This document shows positions 1 to 5,767 of a DNA stretch of 10,000 bases, in pieces; position 1 is the stretch's first letter, and every line of letters begins with the position of its first letter. The notes beneath the pieces are model-generated. The model did not search any database, was not told where the DNA came from, and worked only from the letters and a program-made list of their open reading frames with translations. Origin of the DNA: Kiritimatiellota bacterium (GTDB lineage: Bacteria; Verrucomicrobiota; Kiritimatiellia; JAAZAB01); NCBI GenBank assembly GCA_008636095.1, contig VSJD01000259.1, forward strand, positions 1-10,000, in the 5' to 3' direction. Both the position numbers and the translations under genes were made by a program.

Positions 1-167
1 TCTACTAAAATATCAAGTGTAAATGCTTGCTTTTTATCCGGCAAGGTGGCATTATTTATAAGTTAGTCACAGAGCTATCCCTTGCGTCTATCTTAACCCA
101 AGGGGGAAGTCTGATTTTCAGTATCAACTCGTATCAAGAACAGGAGGTGAACTCATAACAAACGCAC
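1..167. other. Non-coding left edge with a hairpin and an orphan Shine-Dalgarno sequence
   Basis: No coding frame is recognisable here. CCCTTG (79-84) and CAAGGG (99-104) can form a 6-bp stem around a 14-base loop. No T-run follows, so it is not a convincing terminator. GTATCAA occurs at 121-127 and again at 131-137, exactly one helical turn apart, and the related ATATCAAG occurs near 10-17. AGGAGGTGA at 142-150 is a full complement of the usual 16S rRNA 3' end, but no standard start codon lies at the right distance. The stretch may be the remains of, or the region downstream of, a gene lying left of the window. Confidence 0.4.
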
Positions 168-196
168 TTGATTTTGCCGTGTCCAAAATGTAATAA
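168..196 (+). promoter_or_regulatory. Candidate sigma-70-type promoter for the small exported protein
   Basis: TTGATT at 168-173 (-35-like) and TAATAA at 191-196 (-10-like) are separated by exactly 17 bases. Transcription would begin near 203, giving a leader of about 28 bases that contains the GAGG ribosome-binding site at 217-220, ten bases before the ATG at 231. The -10 match is only partial, and promoter consensus in this lineage is unknown, so this is a positional argument. Confidence 0.4.
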
Positions 197-230
197 CGAC
201 CTGATTTAACACAAGCGAGGAAGAATACAC

Positions 231-626
231 ATGAAGCGCATTGTTATCGGATTACTGGCTGTTTGTTTGTTGGGTTCACTGACGGCCCTGGCCGAGGAAA
301 AAGCGGTAAAGAAAAAAGATGCTTTGCAGGATATCACCACCGCAGGCAAGCTGGCCAAGCACCCCATGGGATTCGCTGTCACGGAAGCCGATGGTGTGGT
401 GGCAAAAGTCATTATCAAAAAAGCGACCAAGGAAGGTGAGACCGCCGTTGTTAATCTCGAACAATTTATCGGTAAGGACGTCGTACTGATCGGCATGGGC
501 ACCACGAAGACGAACAAGTCCGGCAAGATAACGAAGACCATCAAGACCGTGACCAGCATTGAAGAAATGGCTGCTCCGGTAGCGGCGGCTCCTGCAGCGG
601 CTGCTCCTGCAGCAGAAGCGAAGTAA
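231..626 (+). CDS. Small exported protein with an Ala/Pro-rich tail, function unknown
   Basis: This 131-residue protein starts with a clear Sec signal peptide: KR at residues 2-3, a hydrophobic stretch at about 4-18, and an ALA motif at 19-21 that predicts signal peptidase I cleavage before Glu22. Cys12 follows Val, so a lipobox is unlikely. The mature part (about 22-112) is rich in Lys, Val, Ile and Thr, alternates charged and aliphatic residues, and looks all-beta. The pattern recalls small periplasmic OB-fold-like domains, but I cannot assign a family. Residues 115-131 form a low-complexity Ala/Pro tail ending in EAK. The ATG is supported by GAGG ten bases upstream. The gene has its own promoter and terminator, so it is monocistronic. 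It is probably periplasmic or surface-associated. Confidence 0.8.
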   Translation: MKRIVIGLLAVCLLGSLTALAEEKAVKKKDALQDITTAGKLAKHPMGFAVTEADGVVAKVIIKKATKEGETAVVNLEQFIGKDVVLIGMGTTKTNKSGKITKTIKTVTSIEEMAAPVAAAPAAAAPAAEAK

Positions 627-670
627 GCTGAGAAGCCGGACCTAAGGCTAAAAGGCTTTGGACTAAAAGA

Positions 671-703
671 AGAGGGTCGCTCATCGGAGCGGCCCTCTTT
701 TTT
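671..703. terminator. Strong rho-independent terminator, probably bidirectional
   Basis: AGAGGGTCGCTC (671-682), loop ATCG (683-686) and GAGCGGCCCTCT (687-698) form a 12-bp stem with one G-U pair, followed on the plus strand by six T (698-703). It lies 45 bases after the stop of the exported protein. Read from the other strand the hairpin is followed by TCTTTT, and araB ends at 707, so the same structure can terminate both converging transcripts. Confidence 0.9.
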
Positions 704-706
704 CGT

Positions 707-2413
707 TCATGCCTGAGCGCATTTCTGTTTCAGCACCAGCAGATTTTTCATGAGACCAGAGAGGGGCGTGTGGCCCACTCGGGCCGTTTGGCCCACCCGG
801 GCCGTTTGGCCCGCAACCGCGCCAAAGGCGTCGTGCAGAACTTTATACTGACCATAGAATTCTTGATAGATCGCTACATGCCTCGGAATCGGGCGATAGA
901 TTTTTCGCTTGACCCCCGTCATCGCTTCGATCGCCGGCTCGATCGCCGGATACGCGCCCCCCGCCAGGGCCCCGGCAATCGCCGCCCCCAGCGCACAGGT
1001 CTGGCAAGAGCGCGAAATAAACATAGGCCGGTTGAGTACATCTGCATAAATCTGCATGAAGAGCTCGTTTTTTTCGGCAATTCCGCCACAGCAGACCACG
1101 CGTTCGATGGGAACACCGTATTCCTCAATCCGGTTGACAATGGTTAGCGCGCCGAAGGCCGTGGCCTCCAGCAGGGCACGGTAAATCTCCGCGCGGGTCG
1201 TGTGCAGTGTCATGCCGACCAGGAGTCCGGTCAATTGCGGGTCCACGAGAATGGTCCGGTTCCCGTTGTTCCAATCAAGCGCCAAGAGCCCGCTGGCGCC
1301 GGGTTTCAACCGGCGAGCTTCAGCGGTGAGCTTGACCTGCAAGGCATCGTGCCCCTGGCACACGCTGGTGACAAACCACCGGAAGATATCCCCCACGGCG
1401 GACTGACCCGCTTCGATGCCAATATAACCGGGCAAAACCGAACCATCCACAATCCCGCAGACACCGGGGATATCCGGCACCTGCATCGTGTTTTTTGCCA
1501 CCATAATATCACAGGTGGAGGTGCCGACAATCTTCACCAGCGTGCCGGTTTTGATCCCCGCTCCCACGGCGCCCAGGTGGGCATCGAATGCGCCCACGGC
1601 CACGGGCAGGCCCTCAGGCAGACCCCAGGTAGCCGCCCAGGCTTTGGTCAAACGGCCCGCCTGATGATCAATCGAAAACGATTCCGAGGGCATGCGCGCA
1701 CGGAGCCGCTCCAGGCGCGGATCGAGCGATGCCAGGAATTCGGCGTCCGGCATACCACCCCAATGGCGGTTAAACATGGCCTTGTGCCCGGCGGCACACA
1801 CCCCGCGCACAACATCCTCTGGCCGGCTGACACCGCACAACACGGCCGGAATGTAATCCTCCAACTCGATCCAGGCATACGTGGCCTCAAACAGGCCCCG
1901 ATCCACATTCAGACAATGCCACAGTTTGGCCCAATACCATTCCGAGGAATACACCCCACCGCACTTGGCGAGGAAATGCGGTCTTGATTTTTTCGCCTGC
2001 TCCGTGATCCGCGCCGCTTCTTCGAAGGCCGTGTGATCTTTCCAAAGCCAGGCATAGGCATTCAGATTCTTCTTATATTCCGGATGCAGACACATCGGCT
2101 GATTTTGCGCATCCACCGGGATTGGGGTTGACCCCGTGGTATCCACGCCGATCCCAATCACTTCATTCCCATGCGCGCCAAATTGCCGCCGCGCCTGGCT
2201 CAAAGCCGCTTTGACGACCCGCTCAAGGCATGCCACGTAGTCCGCCGGCGACTGACGCGCCAGGTTGTGGTCCTTGGAATGAAGCAAAATTCCGTCCGTG
2301 CCGCCGGGATAATTTACAACCGCCACGCCGACTTCCTGGCCGTTGGCCGTATTAACCACCAGCGCCCGCACCGAATTTGTGCCGTAATCAATGCCGAGAG
2401 TGTAGGTTGCCAT
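707..2413 (-). CDS. araB: Ribulokinase, FGGY kinase family
   Basis: ATP-dependent phosphorylation of L-ribulose to L-ribulose-5-phosphate in cytoplasmic L-arabinose catabolism. The 568-residue product matches the usual AraB length. Visible motifs are the N-terminal phosphate-binding GIDYGTNS (7-14), DTTGSTP (91-97), ELEDYIPAVL (183-192), GAFDAHLG (274-281) with the catalytic-base Asp277, GTSTCDIM (297-304), and CCGGIAEKN (441-449) followed by CALGAAIAGAL in the nucleotide-binding half. I chose the ATG at 2411-2413 because AGGAG lies nine bases upstream. The frame stays open for 24 more codons to an ATG at 2485, but that extension is an inverted repeat. Odd feature: residues about 535-549 repeat GQTARV, encoded by an 18-bp tandem DNA repeat, in the linker between the LHDAFG and LSGLMKNLL segments. 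araD lies just upstream. No araA is in view. Confidence 0.95.
   Translation of the reverse strand: MATYTLGIDYGTNSVRALVVNTANGQEVGVAVVNYPGGTDGILLHSKDHNLARQSPADYVACLERVVKAALSQARRQFGAHGNEVIGIGVDTTGSTPIPVDAQNQPMCLHPEYKKNLNAYAWLWKDHTAFEEAARITEQAKKSRPHFLAKCGGVYSSEWYWAKLWHCLNVDRGLFEATYAWIELEDYIPAVLCGVSRPEDVVRGVCAAGHKAMFNRHWGGMPDAEFLASLDPRLERLRARMPSESFSIDHQAGRLTKAWAATWGLPEGLPVAVGAFDAHLGAVGAGIKTGTLVKIVGTSTCDIMVAKNTMQVPDIPGVCGIVDGSVLPGYIGIEAGQSAVGDIFRWFVTSVCQGHDALQVKLTAEARRLKPGASGLLALDWNNGNRTILVDPQLTGLLVGMTLHTTRAEIYRALLEATAFGALTIVNRIEEYGVPIERVVCCGGIAEKNELFMQIYADVLNRPMFISRSCQTCALGAAIAGALAGGAYPAIEPAIEAMTGVKRKIYRPIPRHVAIYQEFYGQYKVLHDAFGAVAGQTARVGQTARVGHTPLSGLMKNLLVLKQKCAQA
772..812. repeat. 18-bp palindromic tandem repeat inside araB
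   Basis: GGCCCACTCGGGCCGTTT (772-789) and GGCCCACCCGGGCCGTTT (790-807) differ at one base, and a partial third copy begins at 808. Each contains GGCCC/GGGCC arms. The period is a multiple of three, so araB stays in frame and gains a GQTARV repeat in its C-terminal linker. Confidence 0.85.
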
Positions 2414-2451
2414 GATCGGATTCTCCTGCCTGTCTTGATGCATCGGAATTT

Positions 2452-2535
2452 CAAAATTGCCACAAAGATGCACAAAAAAGAGCATTAATTTATCATATTT
2501 GTGAATCTTGTGCTTTTTTGTGGCAAATCATTTTG
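2452..2535. repeat. Imperfect inverted repeat between araD and araB
   Basis: TTGCCACAAAGATGCACAAA (2457-2476) pairs with the arm at 2507-2526, whose reverse complement starts TTGCCACAAA and continues with GCACAA, with three mismatches over 20 positions. Flanking CAAAAT and ATTTTG extend the symmetry by a few bases with a small gap. The arms enclose about 30 AT-rich bases. The element lies in the araB leader on the minus strand, upstream of its ribosome-binding site. Multiple CACAA/TTGTG steps in each arm are typical of short intergenic repeat families. It could be a MITE-like element or an RNA hairpin, and a regulatory role is not shown. Confidence 0.7.
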
Positions 2536-2543
2536 TCAAAGTT

Positions 2544-2557
2544 GCGGCGTCTGCCGC
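2544..2557 (-). other. Small GC-rich hairpin immediately after the araD stop
   Basis: GCGGC (2544-2548), tetraloop GTCT, GCCGC (2553-2557) sit directly next to the araD stop codon at 2558-2560. The minus-strand sequence after the hairpin is AACTTTG, not a T-tract, so it is a weak terminator at best. A processing or stability hairpin between araD and araB is equally possible. Confidence 0.35.
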
Positions 2558-3424
2558 CTAATTCAAAGGGTTTAGTTTAGACTGCCCGTAATATGCTGAT
2601 CGCCCGTGCTTTCTTAAGTAATGCTTATCCAGTAGTGCCTGGGAAATGCCCGTGCGCCGGCCGCCCAGGCTACGCCGTAGGCTTCGCCGAGGCGAGTCAA
2701 GCAGAAAGGTCAAAAGCGCCATCTTGCTGATGGCTTCCAACACAATGGCGTTTTCCACGGCCGCCGCCGGGGTCGCGCCCCAAGCAAAAGGCGCATGGTT
2801 GGCGACCAGAATGAACGGACAGACCATCGGCTGGAGCCGGCATCCCGGCTGGAGCCGGCATCCTGGCTGGAGTCGCAGACGCCGGATTTTCTTTACGATC
2901 ATCCGGCCCGTATTGGCTTCATAGTTTTCCCGGATGGCGGATGGGCGCATGATCTCGGTGACGGGCACGGCGCCATAACAATAATCGGCATGGGTGGTAC
3001 CCATGCACGGCAGACTTCGGCAGGCTTGGGCAAAGGCCGTGGCATAGGTGGAATGGGTATGAACCACGCCGCCAATTTCGGAAAACTCGCGGTACAGTAC
3101 CAGATGGGTCGGCAGGTCCGTGGATGGCATGCGTACCGACTCCAGTCGAGATGCCGACTCCAGTCGAGATGCCGACTCCAGTCGGGATGCCGACTCCAGC
3201 CGGCGGCCATCCATGTCCGTCAGTACCATGTCGGCCGGCCGCAACGCGGCATAGTCCATGCCGCTGGGCTTAATCACCACAATACCGCGCCGGCGGTCAA
3301 TCCCACTGACATTCCCCCAGGTCATAGTCACCAGCCCTGATGCTTTCAGGCGGAGATTTTCCGCCCAAACCCGCCGGATCAAATCGTCCAGTGTCCGGCG
3401 GATTGATTTGGTTCGAATCGGCAT
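2558..3424 (-). CDS. araD: L-ribulose-5-phosphate 4-epimerase with repeat-built loop insertions
   Basis: Converts L-ribulose-5-phosphate to D-xylulose-5-phosphate, feeding arabinose into the pentose phosphate pathway; a Zn-dependent class II aldolase-fold enzyme. Visible motifs are WGNVS (36-40), KPSG (52-55), Zn ligands His122 and His124 in VVHTHS, Asp147 in GTTHADYCYG, the third Zn ligand His210 in LVANHAPFAWG, and Tyr279 in AYYGQ after LLDKHYLRKHG. All active-site residues of the E. coli enzyme appear present. The ATG at 3424 is preceded by GGAGG with an 8-base gap; a TTG 15 bases further up is less likely. The protein has 288 residues against about 231 in E. coli. The excess is mostly three in-frame insertions: LESASR repeats (about 76-97), LQPGCR repeats (about 185-199) and an Arg/Ser/Gly stretch (about 244-259). 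They fall in loops, so activity may survive. The gene precedes araB. Confidence 0.93.
   Translation of the reverse strand: MPIRTKSIRRTLDDLIRRVWAENLRLKASGLVTMTWGNVSGIDRRRGIVVIKPSGMDYAALRPADMVLTDMDGRRLESASRLESASRLESASRLESVRMPSTDLPTHLVLYREFSEIGGVVHTHSTYATAFAQACRSLPCMGTTHADYCYGAVPVTEIMRPSAIRENYEANTGRMIVKKIRRLRLQPGCRLQPGCRLQPMVCPFILVANHAPFAWGATPAAAVENAIVLEAISKMALLTFLLDSPRRSLRRSLGGRRTGISQALLDKHYLRKHGRSAYYGQSKLNPLN
2661..2698. repeat. Palindromic repeat insertion near the 3' end of araD
   Basis: GGCTACGCCGTA is followed directly by GGCTTCGCCGAG (about 2668-2691), two 12-base copies differing at three positions, inside a stretch with CGCC/GGCG symmetry. It encodes an Arg/Ser/Gly loop at araD residues about 244-259, absent from the E. 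coli enzyme. GCTACGC, or its complement, recurs in three non-coding places of this window: 5634-5640, 6203-6209 and 7607-7613. Confidence 0.6.
2828..2876. repeat. 18-bp tandem repeat inside araD, second insertion
   Basis: CGGCTGGAGCCGGCATCC occurs at 2828-2845 and identically at 2846-2863, then a diverged partial copy starts at 2864. The core CGGCTGGAGCCG is a 5-bp inverted repeat around GG. On the coding strand it reads as LQPGCR repeats just before the LVANHAPFAWG Zn-ligand segment. Confidence 0.9.
3136..3203. repeat. 18-bp tandem repeat inside araD, first insertion
   Basis: CCGACTCCAGTCGAGATG occurs at 3136-3153 and 3154-3171. A copy with one change lies at 3172-3189, and a 14-base partial copy at 3190-3203. 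The core CGACTCCAGTCG is a 5-bp inverted repeat around CC. The coding strand reads it as LESASR repeats between the DMDG turn and STDLPTH. Its reverse complement matches the second araD array, so the two arrays are one family in opposite orientation. Confidence 0.92.
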
Positions 3425-3504
3425 ATCAGTTTCCTCCAATCTTCTCCGTTCCGTCGCTTGTCTTCCCTTCTTCGCTGGGCTGGTGCCTGGCGTCCGTCAT
3501 TTGG

Positions 3505-3538
3505 CGTCCCACCTTCGCTAAAGCTATGGCGGGCAGGC
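3505..3538. repeat. 34-bp intergenic palindromic element, copy 1
   Basis: The stretch starts CGTCCC, contains CTTCGC, and ends GGGCAGGC. It aligns without gaps to 5664-5697, with about three quarters of positions identical. It lies three bases beyond the stop of the acyltransferase gene, in the gap before araD. The remainder of that gap (3425-3504) shows only the araD ribosome-binding site and no clear promoter. Confidence 0.65.
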
Positions 3539-3540
3539 CG

Positions 3541-4458
3541 TCATCCACTATCGGCCGTCGGTTCCAGTGGATCCAGAATCCAGCGTTTATTGAACCAGAA
3601 CCATTGTTCCGGCTGTTCCCGGATCGCGCGGTCAAAGACATCAAACACTTCCTGGGTAATCCGCTGCCAGTCCTCCTTTTTTTCCAGATTGGCATTCGGC
3701 CAGACCGGTTCCATGATCCGGTAGCGATGTCGCGTCCAACCTTGCCGCGTAATCACACAAGGAAACACCGGTACGCCGGTCATTTTCGCAATCAGTCCCA
3801 GCCCGCCGGCAATATTGGCCGTCTTGCCCAGAAACTGGATGACCACGCCTGGCGTGCGCGAACGCACATCCGGTAAAAGAGCAAGAACCTTACCCTCGCG
3901 GATTTTACGGACAATACCCTTCAGTACGGACGCACTGCGCTGAAGCGTTTCAAAACCCGTGCCCATGCGCATACGATGGATATATTCTTCCACCAGTTGA
4001 TTTTTCTGGTTCCCGGTTACGGTGAATAAGCGGACGCCGCACGCCAGGCTGGTCAGCGTGGCCATTTCCCACGAGCCCATGTGCGGCGCGGCAATAATGG
4101 CGCCCTGTCCGGTTTGCACGTGCGCAAGGATTTTACGGTCCGAATCGCCGACATCCACCACCGAACGGATCCACACCGGCGAGCTGACGGGAATCCTGAC
4201 CATTTCCACCGCCGTAAAACAAAAATCACGCCATGACTGCCAGGCGATACGGTTCACCTCTCGATTTGAATATCGCGTTCCAAAGACTTCCCGGATACGC
4301 TCCTTGGCCGCCGACACGCGATAGCGCAAAACATAAAAAACGAGCCCGGCGATCCCCCACCCCAACCCCAGCGCCACGCGGTACGGCAGGTGTTGAATCA
4401 GGCCGGCCACGGCGCGCACCGTCAGGTACTCCAAGACATGTTTGGGCCGGTGCTTCAC
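3541..4458 (-). CDS. LpxL/HtrB-family lysophospholipid acyltransferase
   Basis: This 305-residue protein belongs to the lipid A secondary acyltransferase family, which moves an acyl chain from acyl-ACP onto a lipid A precursor or related lipid at the inner membrane. It shows an N-terminal hydrophobic anchor (about 27-45), the catalytic HX4E motif HMGSWE (126-131), LLPDVRSRTPGV (194-205) with the following FLGKTANIAGG segment, and the conserved C-terminal QWFWFNKRW (285-293). The length is normal for the family. The start is GTG at 4456-4458, overlapping the DUF362 stop by four bases, which implies translational coupling. The actual acceptor is not shown: lipid A, another glycolipid or an ornithine-type lipid are possible, so I give no lpx symbol. 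It implies a Gram-negative envelope. Confidence 0.88.
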   Translation of the reverse strand: MKHRPKHVLEYLTVRAVAGLIQHLPYRVALGLGWGIAGLVFYVLRYRVSAAKERIREVFGTRYSNREVNRIAWQSWRDFCFTAVEMVRIPVSSPVWIRSVVDVGDSDRKILAHVQTGQGAIIAAPHMGSWEMATLTSLACGVRLFTVTGNQKNQLVEEYIHRMRMGTGFETLQRSASVLKGIVRKIREGKVLALLPDVRSRTPGVVIQFLGKTANIAGGLGLIAKMTGVPVFPCVITRQGWTRHRYRIMEPVWPNANLEKKEDWQRITQEVFDVFDRAIREQPEQWFWFNKRWILDPLEPTADSG

Positions 4459-5600
4459 GACGGCAATTTCCCCCGTTTACGAAGGTTTAATAAAAAGCTT
4501 TGCGTCATATTCACGGCCCGTTGGGGACATACCTCATGACAACAGCAACAGCCGATACAGGCGGCCGGATTCAAGACCGGCCGGGGCCCATCGGCTATGC
4601 GCAAGGCTGTAACCGGGCAGGCTTTGACGCACAAACCGCACTTTACACAGCGCGCCGTGAACGATGGCCGGATCCACACATACGGCGCCAACATCCGGAC
4701 CAGCCAGATTGGTATCCAATTCAGCAGGCGGGTGGTAGCGGGCACGCGGTACGGCGGCCGTTGGAGCGGTAACGGCACATTCCCAACCAATTCGATCTGG
4801 CTCCAATCGGCGACGCCAACTCCCGCCTGCTGGAGCAAGCCGAGATACGAAACCTTCTTGAGCGCAATCTTCAGTATATGACACATGGCGGCATCCAGGG
4901 CCACGCCGTCGGTCGAGCCTGCCAGAAACCCCAGGAGCACGAGCTCGCCCGCCGATGGCCCGTTCCCTTCCATGGCCACGACCGCATCACAGATGGTCAA
5001 TCCCGGCTTGACGCGCACGTAAAGCTCAGCCAGAAAGGCACAGAATTGGTCCGGGGTAGGATACTGCTTGTGCAACATGGTCTTTTGAAATCCAGGCAGG
5101 GTGCCATAGATATTTTTAATGGCATTGGTCAGCACGGTCAGCAGGTGCGTTTTCAGCTTGGGCATATTAATGACCAGTGCCGCATCCAGCACCGGTTTGG
5201 CTACGCTATAGACAACCCCCGCCCAATTAAACTGCACCGAACTGGACTTTTCCAGGTTGACGAGCGGAACCGATTCCTCGCCGCACATGGCCTTGAATCC
5301 CGTCTTTTCCCAAACTCGCTCGATCTGGATCGCGTTACAGGCACTATCGGCCACGATGGGACGCCCCCCCACGGCTTTAACCATACGGATCAAGGCCCGG
5401 ACCACTTCCGGATGCGTGGTGACGGCCTGTTCCGGAGTGCGAGCGCTGAGCATATTCGGCTTCAGCAGAACCGTCTGCCCGGGCCGCACCCAGGTGGCCA
5501 GCCCGCGCCCACCCAGATCGGCCACCAGCCTTTCAACGGCCGCTTGAACATTGGCAGGACTATAATCAGGACAGGCAGACAGGGCAACTTTTGTACGCAT
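4455..5600 (-). CDS. DUF362 protein with C-terminal 2[4Fe-4S] ferredoxin domain
   Basis: This 381-residue protein has an N-terminal DUF362 region (about 1-300) with KPNM (47-50), PKLKTH (147-152), NIYG (163-166) and VVAMEGNGP (207-215), all typical of that family. A hydrophobic segment (about 292-310) follows, then two ferredoxin Cys motifs: CVKCGLCVKACP (318-329) and CIGCCCCHEVCP (348-359). Each has the CxxCxxCxxxCP spacing for one [4Fe-4S] cluster, and the second has extra Cys residues in its loop. DUF362 proteins have no generally agreed activity; an electron-transfer or Fe-S redox role is an inference. The ATG at 5600 is chosen because AAGGA lies just upstream and the family starts near this point; the frame stays open 15 more codons. 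It overlaps the acyltransferase gene by four bases, so the two are co-translated. Confidence 0.88.
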   Translation of the reverse strand: MRTKVALSACPDYSPANVQAAVERLVADLGGRGLATWVRPGQTVLLKPNMLSARTPEQAVTTHPEVVRALIRMVKAVGGRPIVADSACNAIQIERVWEKTGFKAMCGEESVPLVNLEKSSSVQFNWAGVVYSVAKPVLDAALVINMPKLKTHLLTVLTNAIKNIYGTLPGFQKTMLHKQYPTPDQFCAFLAELYVRVKPGLTICDAVVAMEGNGPSAGELVLLGFLAGSTDGVALDAAMCHILKIALKKVSYLGLLQQAGVGVADWSQIELVGNVPLPLQRPPYRVPATTRLLNWIPIWLVRMLAPYVWIRPSFTARCVKCGLCVKACPVTALRIADGPRPVLNPAACIGCCCCHEVCPQRAVNMTQSFLLNLRKRGKLPS

Positions 5601-5663
5601 AAATCCTTCTTCTCCTGTCCAGCGTCTTGCCCTGCGTAGCCCCACGAGCGAAATAAAGGCCGG

Positions 5664-5697
5664 CGTCCCTGCTTCGCCAAGGCTTCGCAGGGCAGGC
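5664..5697. repeat. 34-bp intergenic palindromic element, copy 2
   Basis: This is the second copy of the element at 3505-3538. CCCTGC (5667-5672) pairs with GCAGGG (5687-5692), and inside them GCC-AA-GGC forms a second stem across a symmetric TTC/TTC internal loop. It lies between the DUF6941-like gene and the DUF362 gene. Confidence 0.7.
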
Positions 5698-5730
5698 TAG
5701 CATCCGTCGTCTGTCGTCGGTCTTTCTTTC

Positions 5731-5761
5731 GCACGCTTCACGTGCCCTGCTCGAAGCGGGG
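5731..5761. repeat. Pair of short hairpins after the DUF6941-like gene
   Basis: GCACG-CTTCA-CGTGC (5731-5745) is a perfect 5-bp hairpin. CCCTGCTCGAAGCGGGG (5746-5761) is an imperfect one with GCT/AGC at its core. Both lie just downstream of the stop at 5768 on the minus strand. No T-tract follows (GAAAGAAAG is read next), so they resemble REP-type hairpins or transcript-stability elements more than a terminator. Confidence 0.5.
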
Positions 5762-5767
5762 TAAACT

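Noticed and set aside
168..209. A 13-codon frame from TTG with CPKC, resembling the start of a zinc ribbon.
   Set aside because: It is too far from the AGGAGG to be initiated by it, very short, and the same bases fit a promoter with 17-base spacing.
1202..1987. Long plus-strand open frame opposite araB.
   Set aside because: It lies wholly antisense to a gene with complete family motifs and has no recognisable domain; it is a by-product of codon bias.
2414..2485. A 24-residue N-terminal extension of AraB starting at an ATG at 2485.
   Set aside because: It is encoded by one arm of an inverted repeat, has no family match, and the ATG at 2413 has a good AGGAG and begins exactly at the conserved FGGY motif.
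2828..3203. CRISPR array.
   Set aside because: The 18-base units are directly abutting with no spacers and lie in frame inside araD.
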